From Pedobacter suwonensis (GTDB lineage: Bacteria; Bacteroidota; Bacteroidia; Sphingobacteriales; Sphingobacteriaceae), in assembly GCF_900111825.1 (NCBI RefSeq), contig NZ_FOJM01000020.1, positions 1 to 64,000 of the forward strand: a stretch of DNA of 64,000 nucleotides, given 5' to 3'. Every line of letters begins with the position of its first letter. The stretch's first letter is position 1. Under the pieces are notes generated by a model. The model was given only the letters and a program-made list of their open reading frames with translations, was not told where the DNA came from and ran no database searches. This document shows, one piece after another, positions 15,973-24,703 of the stretch. The translations under genes were made by a program, and so were the position numbers.

Positions 15973-17838
15973 TTAGCGGATATTAAAACTTACACCTGTA
16001 TTAAAGTTGAAGCCAGGCGTATTGTAGCCAATAATTTCAGTGTATTTTTTGTTCAGGATATTTTTGGCATCAAAAAATACTTTCACGCGTTTTTTAGCCA
16101 GTGCATATTCTATATACGCATTAAATAAATTGTATGATGGCATTTCTTCGCTTAAATAAGTGGTAAAATTGGTATCGAAACGTTTGCCAAAATAGCGGAA
16201 GTTAACACTTGCATATAAATTGCCAGTTGCCTGTGCACCTGCATTAATACCGAACGTGTGCTTTGGCCTGCGGATTAAAAAGTCGGTTTTTCCTGTATTT
16301 CCCTCAACAAAAGCATAATAACCATTGATATTGAAAACACTAAATTTTGCCGCTGGCTCAACTTCAAAACCTTTGTATTTTTGGTTACCCTCATTAATAT
16401 AACCTGTTGTGTAAACAATAGCATTAGTTAAATCGCGTTTGAAACCTGCAATGCGCAAAGTAAAGGCATCGTCAGCAAGATTTAAGTTTACACCAGCCTC
16501 ATAATTTTGAGATTTTTCTGGCTTCAGATCCAGATTGGCACCATATTGCCCAAACAACATATTCAGTGTAGGAATTTTGAATGCAGTAGATACTGTTCCA
16601 AATAATTTCACTTCTTTAATGATGTTGATGCTTGGAGTAATCGAATAAGTATAATTTTCGCCATATTGATCATGTTTGTTGTAACGTCCGCCTACTTCGA
16701 GGTTAAAAACACTTAAATCATGTAAAAACACTGATCCGTAAGCAGCGAAGATATTAGTTGTTGGATTTTTGGTATCGGTAATCAACTTCATTTTTCTATC
16801 GTCGATACCTATTAATAAATCCAGTTTATTTCCAAGTTTCTGGTTATAGAATAAATCAACCACATTAAGTTTGCCGAAATTTAAAAAATTACTTGGAGAA
16901 CCTGCATAACTAGAGTTTACATCGTTTGAGTTGCTTTCGTGGCTATAATTTAGTGTTATTTTACCGGTGTTGAATTTGTATTCTGAATTAAAACCTGCGC
17001 TAAACTGTTTCAAAATAGAATTATTGGACGGTAAACCATCGGTAAATCCATCCTGATCTATTTTATAATCGCCATAGAAATAACGCAGAAAAGGATTAAC
17101 GGAGAAATTTTTGTCGAGTTTGATCCCGAAATTCGCATTTAAACCATCAGTTTTAAAACCATCCTTATCAAATATAGCTGCACTTCCTGGCGGTACCGTG
17201 GCTTCAGAAATTCCATCGGTTTTCAAATGGGTATAATTGATGTTGTATGAAAACCCTTCTACACCACCATTTAAGCCGATCGTTCCTTTGTAAGTTTCGA
17301 AGCTTCCGGCACTGGCCACACCGTAAATGGTATTTCCTTTAGGCCCACCCTTTTTAGTTATGATATTGATTACTCCTGCAACAGCATCAGATCCGTAAAT
17401 AGTAGACTGGCCGCCTTTTAAGATTTCGATATGATCAATCTGATCGATTGAGAAAAGACGCAGATCAAACGTTCCGCTAATACTTGCGGGATCGTTCTGT
17501 ACGATACCATCAATAAGGACCAGGGTGTAGCCGCCAAGTGCGCCCCTCGTAAATATACTTTTGTCCTTGCCCTGGTTACTATTCCCCCCACTAATAACGA
17601 TACCAGCCTGCTCACTCAATAAATCGGGTAATGACTTGCCATTACTGCGTTCCAACACTTCCCGGCTGATAATGGTGACCACTTTTCCGGTCTGTGATTG
17701 TTTCTGGTCGTTTTTTGTTGCAGAAATGACAACATCTTTGAGCTGCAAACTATCTTGAGTTTGCGCATTGGCCACCTGGCCGATCATTAACTGTGCGAGC
17801 CCTAGCCCGGCTACAGTTAGCATACATTTTTTGTTCAT
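15973..17838 (-). CDS. btuB: TonB-dependent outer-membrane receptor, BtuB-like (vitamin B12)
   Basis: 621 aa from the MNKKCML start, which gives a normal signal peptide (cut near VANAQ); an ATG nine codons upstream would push the signal inward. A TonB box-like segment (LKDVVISATKN) and a plug domain (about residues 40-160) with SIFTRGALGGYTLVLIDGI and ILKGGQSTIYGSDAVAGVINIITKKG precede a 22-strand barrel ending in FNTGVSFNIR, with terminal aromatic-X-Arg suited to BAM. The upstream cobalamin riboswitch makes B12 or another corrinoid the expected cargo, imported with TonB energy. Confidence 0.92.
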   Translation of the reverse strand: MNKKCMLTVAGLGLAQLMIGQVANAQTQDSLQLKDVVISATKNDQKQSQTGKVVTIISREVLERSNGKSLPDLLSEQAGIVISGGNSNQGKDKSIFTRGALGGYTLVLIDGIVQNDPASISGTFDLRLFSIDQIDHIEILKGGQSTIYGSDAVAGVINIITKKGGPKGNTIYGVASAGSFETYKGTIGLNGGVEGFSYNINYTHLKTDGISEATVPPGSAAIFDKDGFKTDGLNANFGIKLDKNFSVNPFLRYFYGDYKIDQDGFTDGLPSNNSILKQFSAGFNSEYKFNTGKITLNYSHESNSNDVNSSYAGSPSNFLNFGKLNVVDLFYNQKLGNKLDLLIGIDDRKMKLITDTKNPTTNIFAAYGSVFLHDLSVFNLEVGGRYNKHDQYGENYTYSITPSINIIKEVKLFGTVSTAFKIPTLNMLFGQYGANLDLKPEKSQNYEAGVNLNLADDAFTLRIAGFKRDLTNAIVYTTGYINEGNQKYKGFEVEPAAKFSVFNINGYYAFVEGNTGKTDFLIRRPKHTFGINAGAQATGNLYASVNFRYFGKRFDTNFTTYLSEEMPSYNLFNAYIEYALAKKRVKVFFDAKNILNKKYTEIIGYNTPGFNFNTGVSFNIR

Positions 17839-17949
17839 TTGATTGTGAGTTTTGCCCACAGCCAACAGATCAGAAAAGGAAATGAAAATACGAACAACGT
17901 TGATATCTCAATCCTAGCTTCAATCCCCGAAAGCTATGAAATTAATCGC

Positions 17950-18122
17950 TAAAGGCAGGTCTTCTGACTTACTCCCGGTTTTCCGGCCTTCCCATCCCTA
18001 CATATCGGGACAGTGGCAAATTGATTGAAAATCCGTTAAGGAGCTTACAGCTGCGGGACAGTTACAGATTTACACTGTATTCCCTTTTAATCCCGGGTGT
18101 AAGACCGGGAACCAAAAGCGCC
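17950..18122 (-). promoter_or_regulatory. Cobalamin (B12) riboswitch controlling the btuB-like gene
   Basis: Read on the minus strand, the element contains the B12 box AGTCAGAAGACCTGCC (17954-17969), the conserved GCCACTG (around 18011-18017), and the upstream core TTAAAAGGGAAtacagTGtAAATCTGT...CTGTCCCGCAGCTGTAA (about 18040-18095). These are the diagnostic conserved blocks of the AdoCbl riboswitch, in the right order. The 3' end is about 110 bases from the receptor start codon. Binding of adenosylcobalamin should repress receptor expression. Class subtype was not determined. Confidence 0.93.
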
Positions 18123-18123
18123 G

Positions 18124-18153
18124 CAAAAGTAATAAAATTAACCAATATGCAAA
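18124..18153 (-). promoter_or_regulatory. Promoter of the B12 riboswitch transcript
   Basis: Minus strand TTTG (18150-18153), an 18-base spacer, then TACTTTTG (18124-18131): a good match to the Bacteroidota TTTG-N19-TAnnTTTG promoter. It places the transcription start near 18117, right at the 5' edge of the riboswitch aptamer. Confidence 0.7.
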
Positions 18154-18404
18154 ATGGATGTATAAATAGTATTTTAACTAACAATTATCCCTGTGTTTGC
18201 TGAATGAAAAGTCGTTTTTAGCAGTTGAATTAATGTGCAGGAAACACGCATTACCGATTAGAATAGATATTTAGAAGATTATTTCTGATGAGATTAAAAC
18301 TTTTCAGCTCAATTTAGGTTTTATAGCCTATTATTGTACAAAAAACTATACATTAATTAAAAAACTATATATTCGCATTTTAAAAATTAAAGAATACATC
18401 TCTA
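18154..18404. other. Divergent spacer between the B12 locus and the NtrC-type gene
   Basis: AT-rich. Contains a direct repeat (AAAAAACTATACATT at about 18340 and AAAAAACTATATATT at about 18359) just upstream of the NtrC-type regulator, which could be a regulator site. No gene seen. Confidence 0.4.
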
Positions 18405-19808
18405 ATGGCTAAATTATTAATAATTGACGATGAGCGGGCAATAAGGAGTACCTTGCGTGAAATTCTGGAATATGAAAATTACGATGTTGAAGATATAGAT
18501 AATGGTATCGACGGCCTCGAAATGATCAAAAAAGGAAATTTCGATTTGGTTCTTTGCGATATCAAAATGAATAAGATGGATGGTATGGAAGTGCTGGAGC
18601 AGGCACAGATCATTAAACCAGATCTGCCTTTTATTATGATATCCGGTCACGGCACAGTTGAAACTGCCATTGAAGCCAGCAAAAAAGGCGCTTTCGATTT
18701 TATTTCGAAACCACCTGATTTAAATCGCTTATTAATTACCGTACGAAACGGTTTAGACCGTGGAAATTTGGTTACCGAAACCAAGGTCCTAAAACGTAAA
18801 GCCAGTAAAACCCGGGAAATTTTAGGTGAATCTGAAAGTATTTCTAAAATTAAGGAGACCATTGAGCGTGTTGCGCCAACCGAAGCCCGTGTATTGATTA
18901 CCGGTGCTAATGGTAGTGGTAAAGAGTTGGTAGCCCGTTGGCTGCATGAAAAATCGAATCGTGCCGATAGCCCTTTAATTGAGGTAAACTGTGCGGCTAT
19001 CCCCTCAGAACTGATAGAAAGTGAGCTGTTTGGACATGAAAAAGGTTCTTTTACTTCTGCGGTTAAGCAACGCATCGGTAAATTTGAACTGGCCAACGGT
19101 GGAACGTTATTCTTAGATGAGATTGGCGATATGAGCCTCTCTGCCCAGGCAAAGGTTTTACGTGCTTTACAGGAGCATAAAATTACACGTGTGGGTGGCG
19201 AAAAAGAAATTGATGTAAACGTTCGTGTTTTAGCTGCAACCAATAAAGACTTACTGAAAGAAATTGAGGATGGTAACTTCCGTATGGACTTGTATCACCG
19301 CTTAAATGTAATCAATATCCATGTGCCGCATTTAACTGAACGTACGGATGATATCCCCGTTATTGCCCAAAGCTTTTTAGAAAGCATTTGCAGCGATTAT
19401 GGAATGCCTGTTAAAAAAATAAATGAAGGCGGTATGCTCGCCTTGCAAGCTTTACCATGGACAGGTAACGTACGCGAGCTGCACAATATGATTGAGCGCC
19501 TGATTATTTTGAGCGACAAGGTTATTACCGAAAATGATGTCCGTGCCTTTGCTAATCCGGGGGGGGGTACAAACATTGGTGCTGCAACCAGTACGCAGAT
19601 TGCGGCTGCCGGAGGTAACGGCCTTGCTTCTTCTTTCGATTCGTTCAATAATTTTCAGGATTATAAAGATTATGCAGAAAGAGAATTCATCAAGTTCAAA
19701 TTGGAAAAAAACAACTGGAATGTATCAAAAACAGCTGATGAAATTGATATTCAAAGAAGCCATTTATATAGTAAAATAGAAAAGTTTGGTTTGAAAAGAG
19801 CCGAATAG
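18405..19808 (+). CDS. NtrC-family response regulator with sigma54 AAA+ domain
   Basis: 467 aa in the classic order: receiver (1-120, phospho-acceptor in LVLCDIKMNKMDG), sigma54-interaction AAA+ domain (about 140-375, Walker A TGANGSGKE, Walker B GGTLFLDEIGDM), and a Fis-type DNA-binding helix-turn-helix at the end (SKTADEIDIQRSHLYSKI). The loop that touches sigma54, normally GAFTGA, reads GSFTSA here. A run of nine G bases (19559-19567) codes the glycine linker before the DNA-binding part. No histidine kinase is adjacent. Targets unknown. Confidence 0.93.
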   Translation: MAKLLIIDDERAIRSTLREILEYENYDVEDIDNGIDGLEMIKKGNFDLVLCDIKMNKMDGMEVLEQAQIIKPDLPFIMISGHGTVETAIEASKKGAFDFISKPPDLNRLLITVRNGLDRGNLVTETKVLKRKASKTREILGESESISKIKETIERVAPTEARVLITGANGSGKELVARWLHEKSNRADSPLIEVNCAAIPSELIESELFGHEKGSFTSAVKQRIGKFELANGGTLFLDEIGDMSLSAQAKVLRALQEHKITRVGGEKEIDVNVRVLAATNKDLLKEIEDGNFRMDLYHRLNVINIHVPHLTERTDDIPVIAQSFLESICSDYGMPVKKINEGGMLALQALPWTGNVRELHNMIERLIILSDKVITENDVRAFANPGGGTNIGAATSTQIAAAGGNGLASSFDSFNNFQDYKDYAEREFIKFKLEKNNWNVSKTADEIDIQRSHLYSKIEKFGLKRAE

Positions 19809-19826
19809 CACTAATTAGGTTTAAAA

Positions 19827-19864
19827 GTTGGAATGTTTGAAGGTTATCCGGACAGCATTCCAAC
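19827..19864 (+). terminator. Candidate terminator after the NtrC-type gene
   Basis: GTTGGAATG and CATTCCAAC form a 9-bp perfect stem round a 20-base loop, followed only by GTTTGTTTA, so the T-run is weak. It lies 18 bases past the stop. Confidence 0.4.
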
Positions 19865-19976
19865 GTTTGTTTAGTTCCAAGGTTTCAAAAGTAATTTAAA
19901 GATTAATCAAGGTACTCATCTTTATAGAACTGATCAACTTTACAACGTTTCAACCCTTCAACATTAAAAACAACAT

Positions 19977-21767
19977 CTATCCCATATAATCATTCTGTCT
20001 CATCAGCAAAGCCCTGTATTTATTAAAGATTGCTGTTTTAGAAACAAAGCCTAAATATTGGTTCTTTATGGTCAACACGGGCAAAATCCATACATTTTCC
20101 TGCTCCATTTTTTCCAAAACTGTTTTCAGGCCCTCATTTTCGGTAATGGTATTTGGTGCAGTTTGTACCAGATGAGATGCTTTCAGATTTTCCTTTTCGG
20201 GATGATTAACCATTTCGTTAAACAGTTCTTCAATATAAATGATCCCTTTAAAATCTCCCACCTCATCCGTAACAGCAATCACATTTTTATGCGATTGCAT
20301 AATTTCGTTCATCTTCAGCGAAATCAGATCGTTCATCTGCAACTGAGGATAACTTTTCTCAATCAGGTATTTTAGCTTCATCTGGTTCAGAACAGTGGTA
20401 TCCTTATCTTCATGAGACAGTAACTCTCCTTTATCAGCCAGTGCTTTGGTGTAAATGGAGTGTTTTTGCGAGCTACGGTTGATGGCATAAGAAATAGCAG
20501 TGGTAATCATCAATGGTACCATTAGCACGTATCCTCCTGTAATTTCTGCAATCAGAAAAATACCTGTCAAAGGAGCATGCATAATAGAACCCAGGGCGGC
20601 GGCCATACCAGCTACAATAAAGTTAGATACGTTTAGCTGTGCTATCCCTGAAAGGTTAACCACGTAAGCAAATATAAAACCGATTAAACCACCCATAATT
20701 AAACTGGGCGCAAATGTACCACCGTTACCACCAGCACCCAGGGTAACCAGCGTAGCAATTGATTTCATGAAAATGGTTACGATAGTGAACAGCACAACCA
20801 CAGCCGAAATCGAACTATAATCGGCAAAAATACTATTATTAATAACGGTCTGATAGTCGCCTTTTAACAATCCTTTTATAGTGATATATCCCTCACCATA
20901 TAATGTTGGGAACAGAAAAACCAGCGCCCCCAACATTAAACCGCCTACAATTACTTTTGTATAAGGATGTTTGATTTTGTAAAACAGGCCCTTTACGGCA
21001 TAGTTTGCTTTTGTAAAATAAATAGAAAACAAACCAATAAAGCAGGCCAATATAACGTAATAAAACAAGGCATCAACCTTCCATCCTTCAGTAACCAAAA
21101 AGAAAAGTTGTTGAGTGTAAAATAACCTCGCCACTACCGCTGCAGTTGCCGCTGATAATAGCAGTGGTATAAATGCAGGAATAGTAAACTCTGGCAATAA
21201 AATTTCGATTGCAAAAACAATGCCCGCCACCGGGCTATTAAAGGCACCTGCAATACCCGCTGCAGCACCACAGGCTACCAGCATGGTAATTTCGCGGTAA
21301 GATAAGCCTAATATGCGACCAATATTAGAGCCAATTGCTGATCCGCTGGTTACAATAGGGGCTTCGAGGCCTGTTGAACCGCCAAAACCAACTGTAACTG
21401 CTGCAGTAATAATCTGCGAATAAATATTGTGGGCCTCTACCTTACTCGACTTTTTGGAAATGGAATAAAGCAAAGGCGTTAACCCGGTTTCAAATTTCGA
21501 TTTCCGGATAAAGTATTTGATGTATAAAACTGTAAAGAAAATACCGATCATCGGAAATATAAAATACAGGTAATATTTATATTTCCAGTGCCAATCCGAT
21601 TGCAGAAATTCTTCGATATGGTGGGTTAAACTTTTTAGAACAGCGGCAGCCAATCCGGCTAAAATTCCAACAATTATGGCGAGAATAACTAAGAAATTAC
21701 GGTTTGATATTTTAGATTTCCGGTACTGGTTTATCTTATCAAGGTAATTTACAAATCTGATGTACAT
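19977..21767 (-). CDS. ClC-type chloride channel/transporter with CBS domains
   Basis: 596 aa. The membrane part (about 25-430) has the ClC selectivity segments: GGSTGLEAPIVTSGSAIGSNIG (129-148) with Glu135 at the gating-glutamate position, and GAGGNGGTFAPSLIMGG further on. The C-terminal ~125 residues form a pair of CBS domains (IMQSHKNVIAVTDEVGDFKGIIYIEEL and VLEKMEQENVWILPVL...) that may bind adenine nucleotides. Whether it works as a channel or a Cl-/H+ exchanger cannot be decided from sequence alone. Monocistronic. Confidence 0.93.
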   Translation of the reverse strand: MYIRFVNYLDKINQYRKSKISNRNFLVILAIIVGILAGLAAAVLKSLTHHIEEFLQSDWHWKYKYYLYFIFPMIGIFFTVLYIKYFIRKSKFETGLTPLLYSISKKSSKVEAHNIYSQIITAAVTVGFGGSTGLEAPIVTSGSAIGSNIGRILGLSYREITMLVACGAAAGIAGAFNSPVAGIVFAIEILLPEFTIPAFIPLLLSAATAAVVARLFYTQQLFFLVTEGWKVDALFYYVILACFIGLFSIYFTKANYAVKGLFYKIKHPYTKVIVGGLMLGALVFLFPTLYGEGYITIKGLLKGDYQTVINNSIFADYSSISAVVVLFTIVTIFMKSIATLVTLGAGGNGGTFAPSLIMGGLIGFIFAYVVNLSGIAQLNVSNFIVAGMAAALGSIMHAPLTGIFLIAEITGGYVLMVPLMITTAISYAINRSSQKHSIYTKALADKGELLSHEDKDTTVLNQMKLKYLIEKSYPQLQMNDLISLKMNEIMQSHKNVIAVTDEVGDFKGIIYIEELFNEMVNHPEKENLKASHLVQTAPNTITENEGLKTVLEKMEQENVWILPVLTIKNQYLGFVSKTAIFNKYRALLMRQNDYMG

Positions 21768-21843
21768 TCTATTGTTTTTTAGATAGAGGGCGGATGCCCA
21801 AAAGTAAGAAAAACAAAGACAGAAGTCAATTTAAAGACTGCTT

Positions 21844-22566
21844 TTACGCATCAAATTTATCCAATAACTTAATTAAGGTTGCAAAATCTTTTGGATAAGG
21901 AGCATCTATAACAATGTCCTGGTCATCTAATCCTTTAAAAACCAAATGTCTGGCATGTAACGCGAAACGTTTCATAATGGGTTGTTCCTCTTCACCTTTG
22001 GTTAATTTATAACCTCTCTTAATAGATGAAAGAAAAACAGGTTTACCTTTGTACATCTCATCACCTACAATGGCTGCTCTTTGAGTGGCCAGGTGGATAC
22101 GGATCTGGTGCATACGACCGGTAATGGGTTTACATTCTACCAACGTATAGTGTTTATAGTATTTTAACGAGTCGAAAATAGTTTCAGCTCGTTTACCTTC
22201 CGCCCTATCAATGGTCACATTTTTATTGCCATCGTTCAGGATTGGCAGATCAACCATTAACTGATCGAAAATAACTTGTCCGTCTACCACCGCATGGTAA
22301 GTTTTATTTACCTTTCTTCTTTCGAATTGCATAGAAACATGGCGGTAACCTTCCGGATTTTTGGCAATAATCAATGCACCAGAAGTTTCTTTATCCAAAC
22401 GGTGACAAACTTGTGCGTCATCGCTGTATTGTTTGGCTAAACGCAACACATTGGTCTCTCCAGATCCACCCCGTTCATCAAGCGAGGCTAAAAAAGGAGG
22501 TTTATTGATCACGATAAAATCGTTGTCTTCAAAAAGAATAAGGTCTTTAAAATTTGGAAACTTCAA
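21844..22566 (-). CDS. RluA-family RNA pseudouridine synthase
   Basis: Motif II VCHRLDKETSGAL carries the catalytic Asp (residue 58 with the start used here). KPPFLASLDERGG, the TGRMHQIRIHLA motif and GDEMYKG are typical of RluA/RluC-like enzymes acting on rRNA or tRNA. The maximal reading frame starts at TTG 22593, but that base triplet lies inside a TATTTTTG promoter box (22591-22598, minus strand). The next TTG at 22566 (MKFPNFKDLILFEDN) fits better, giving 240 aa. No S4 domain. The exact uridine target is unknown. Confidence 0.87.
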   Translation of the reverse strand: MKFPNFKDLILFEDNDFIVINKPPFLASLDERGGSGETNVLRLAKQYSDDAQVCHRLDKETSGALIIAKNPEGYRHVSMQFERRKVNKTYHAVVDGQVIFDQLMVDLPILNDGNKNVTIDRAEGKRAETIFDSLKYYKHYTLVECKPITGRMHQIRIHLATQRAAIVGDEMYKGKPVFLSSIKRGYKLTKGEEEQPIMKRFALHARHLVFKGLDDQDIVIDAPYPKDFATLIKLLDKFDA

Positions 22567-22590
22567 ACTGTGCAGTAATTTAATGAAGCG

Positions 22591-22598
22591 CAAAAATA
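22591..22598 (-). promoter_or_regulatory. -7 promoter element for the RluA-family gene
   Basis: Minus-strand TATTTTTG matches TAnnTTTG exactly and lies 24 bases upstream of the TTG at 22566. It overlaps the longest possible start codon, which argues against that longer start. Confidence 0.45.
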
Positions 22599-22618
22599 CG
22601 ATTTATTTTTTAAGGCGC

Positions 22619-22720
22619 TCGTCACCCTAAACTTATTTCAGGGTCTTTATGAACAAAGTTGTTAAAATGAAGTCAACATGACGATTTTTTACCTTCATCC
22701 TAAACTTGTTTCAGGATCTG
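22619..22720. repeat. REPIN-like repeats (copies D1 and D2)
   Basis: Two imperfect hairpins, CACCCTAAA-CTTAT-TTCAGGGT (from about 22622) and CATCCTAAA-CTTGT-TTCAGGATC (from about 22695), lie in the opposite orientation to copies C and E. The stem mismatch (A opposite C) suggests decay. A further ATGACG box sits between them near 22678. Confidence 0.65.
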
Positions 22721-22744
22721 ATTGAAGATTTTAAGTAGATAAAA

Positions 22745-22777
22745 AAAGCCGCCCTGAATGTTGATCAGAACGGCTTA
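22745..22777 (-). terminator. Terminator of the PhoB-type regulator gene
   Basis: Minus strand AAGCCGTTCTGA-TCAACAT-TCAGGGCGGCTTTTTTT: a strong stem with one small bulge and a seven-T tail, 20 bases after the stop. Confidence 0.85.
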
Positions 22778-22797
22778 ATATCTTTAACTTTAATAAT

Positions 22798-23487
22798 TTA
22801 AGAAAGCTCAAACTTATAACCTACGCCTTTTACAGTTGAAACATAAGTTTCACCTAACTTTTCCCTCAACTTACGGATATGCACATCAATTGTCCTGTTG
22901 GTTACCACGACAGAGTCTTCCCATATATTTTTTAGAATCGATTCACGGGTATACACCTTACCAGGTTTTGAAGCCAACAAGTATAAAAGTTCAAACTCTT
23001 TTTTGGCCAATATCACTTTGTTACCACCCTGAAAAACCAGATAAGCTTCGCGGTCGATTACTAAATCGCCAATTTCCAGTTTGTTTTCAGACACTTCTTC
23101 GGTGCCGGCATTTCTTCTTAAAATCGCGTTGATCCGGCTAACTAAAGCACGTGGTTTAATCGGTTTTGCGATGTAATCATCGGCACCCACATTAAAACCG
23201 GCAATTTCTGAATATTCCTCACTTCTGGCGGTTAAGAAAACCATAAATGTGTTTTTAAATTCAGGTATGGCGCGCATTAAACGGCAAGCCTCAATGCCAT
23301 CCATTTTAGGCATCATGATATCCAGAATAATCAAATCCGGATGTACTTTCTTCGCAACAGTAATTCCTTCCTGGCCATTGGTAGCTGTGAAAACCTGATA
23401 ACCTTCTTTTTTAAGATTATATTCAATAAGCTCCAGAATATCTGGTTCATCATCAACAATTAATATTTTCTGACCTGCGTTGTTCAT
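22798..23487 (-). CDS. OmpR/PhoB-family response regulator
   Basis: 229 aa from MNNAGQKILIVDDE. Receiver domain 1-125 with the acidic pair DDE, phospho-acceptor Asp in LIILDIMMPKMDG, and Lys in DDYIAKPIKP. Winged-helix DNA-binding domain follows, with LAKKEFELLYLLASKPGKVYTRE and a final RTIDVHIRKLREKLG...VKGVGYKF. In Bacteroidota such PhoB-like regulators usually have a kinase partner, but none is beside it here. The longer reading frame from 23526 adds a poor N-terminus and is rejected. Ends at a strong terminator. Confidence 0.93.
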   Translation of the reverse strand: MNNAGQKILIVDDEPDILELIEYNLKKEGYQVFTATNGQEGITVAKKVHPDLIILDIMMPKMDGIEACRLMRAIPEFKNTFMVFLTARSEEYSEIAGFNVGADDYIAKPIKPRALVSRINAILRRNAGTEEVSENKLEIGDLVIDREAYLVFQGGNKVILAKKEFELLYLLASKPGKVYTRESILKNIWEDSVVVTNRTIDVHIRKLREKLGETYVSTVKGVGYKFELS

Positions 23488-23590
23488 AGTTAAATATTTG
23501 TTACGAAAGTAGTATCCATGATGCAATATTTAGTTAAGCCTAAGTTAAGAAATTGTTAATTACTTAAATTAGTTTAACATGGAATTAGTT

Positions 23591-24703
23591 TTAACGTAAC
23601 GTTTTGGCTAAAAATGCATCCAGTTCCTCTCCACGCAGGTTTTTGGCCACTATTTTTCCTGCAGGATCAACCAGGTAAGAAGTTGGTATGGCCTGCACCT
23701 GGTATTTTTTTACCGTTTCGCCATTAAAATCTTTTAGTTCCGAAACGTGGGTCCAGGTTAATCCGTCTGCTTTTACCGCACCTAACCATGCAGCTTTGTC
23801 GGTATCAAGTGAGATACCAATGATATCAAAGTTCTTATTTTTATACTTATTGTAAACCTTAACTACATTTGGGTTTTCCTGGCGGCAAGGCTGGCACCAT
23901 GATGCCCAAAAATCGATCAATACGTATTTCCCTTTGTAATCTGATAAGCTTACCGCCTTATTATCTGCTGTATTGATGGTAAATGCAGGGGCAACCTGCC
24001 CTACCTGAACGGATTTTAAAAGTGCCATCTGTTTTACAAAAGCATCTACCGTAGCATTACCTTTAATCTCATCTTTTACCTCATCGGCAAATTGCACCAA
24101 TTCAGCTTCAAACTCCTGCGGACTCAAGGTATTCATGGCATAAAAACTGGCTAGCGTACCTTTATTATCTTTTGCAAATTTTATGATTTGTGCATTCAAT
24201 TGATTAATATAAGATTCGTATTGTGGTTTCATCGATTCCAACACGGCCGCCCTATTTTGAGGTTGTGTTGCTACTTTTGCTTCGAAATCTGCCTGTAACT
24301 TTTCAACCTGTTTGGCAAAATTATTTCTAATGGCATTTAGTTCAGACAATTTTTCTACCTCATTTGCCCCTGAGATTTTATAAGCCATATTTTTATCAGC
24401 CAAATCAGCTTCCAACTTAATTTCATCGCCGTTTTTTGCAATTAACATGAACTCATGGTTACCTACAGACACCCTGAAGAAATCAACAGATGGTGTTTTG
24501 CGAATGAATTTAAATTCACCTTTCTCTGATAGATTGGTTGAATCGATTGCAACCATATTGCTATTTTGCATACCGTACAAAAATACCTTCTTCTCTGTGC
24601 CCGGATTCTGGAACTTCCCGTCAATTGTAAAGCTATCTTTAGATTTGCATGCCATGAAAGCAATCGCGATCAGCATGAGCAGGCTCAATTGTTTTATTCT
24701 CAT
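23591..24703 (-). CDS. TlpA-type thioredoxin-like lipoprotein with DUF4369 N-domain
   Basis: 370 aa. Lipoprotein signal with Cys19 (AFMACKS). Residues 25-115 form the DUF4369 beta domain typical of Bacteroidota envelope proteins, then a long helical segment (about 115-235) and an AhpC-TSA/TlpA domain with WASWCQPC (Cys270/Cys273), the redox pair. The protein likely faces the periplasm and reduces or exchanges disulfides; partner unknown. Its start overlaps the gatB stop by one base, so the two genes share a transcript although the functions look unrelated. Confidence 0.92.
   Translation of the reverse strand: MRIKQLSLLMLIAIAFMACKSKDSFTIDGKFQNPGTEKKVFLYGMQNSNMVAIDSTNLSEKGEFKFIRKTPSVDFFRVSVGNHEFMLIAKNGDEIKLEADLADKNMAYKISGANEVEKLSELNAIRNNFAKQVEKLQADFEAKVATQPQNRAAVLESMKPQYESYINQLNAQIIKFAKDNKGTLASFYAMNTLSPQEFEAELVQFADEVKDEIKGNATVDAFVKQMALLKSVQVGQVAPAFTINTADNKAVSLSDYKGKYVLIDFWASWCQPCRQENPNVVKVYNKYKNKNFDIIGISLDTDKAAWLGAVKADGLTWTHVSELKDFNGETVKKYQVQAIPTSYLVDPAGKIVAKNLRGEELDAFLAKTLR

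Noticed and set aside
18647..19243. 198-codon minus-strand frame inside the NtrC-type gene
   Set aside because: Antisense shadow of a clearly conserved AAA+ domain; Ser/Arg/Pro-rich with no family match.
19559..19567. G9 run as a possible sequencing-induced frameshift
   Set aside because: The reading frame continues through it into an intact helix-turn-helix, so the gene is whole as given. Kept only as a possible slippage site.
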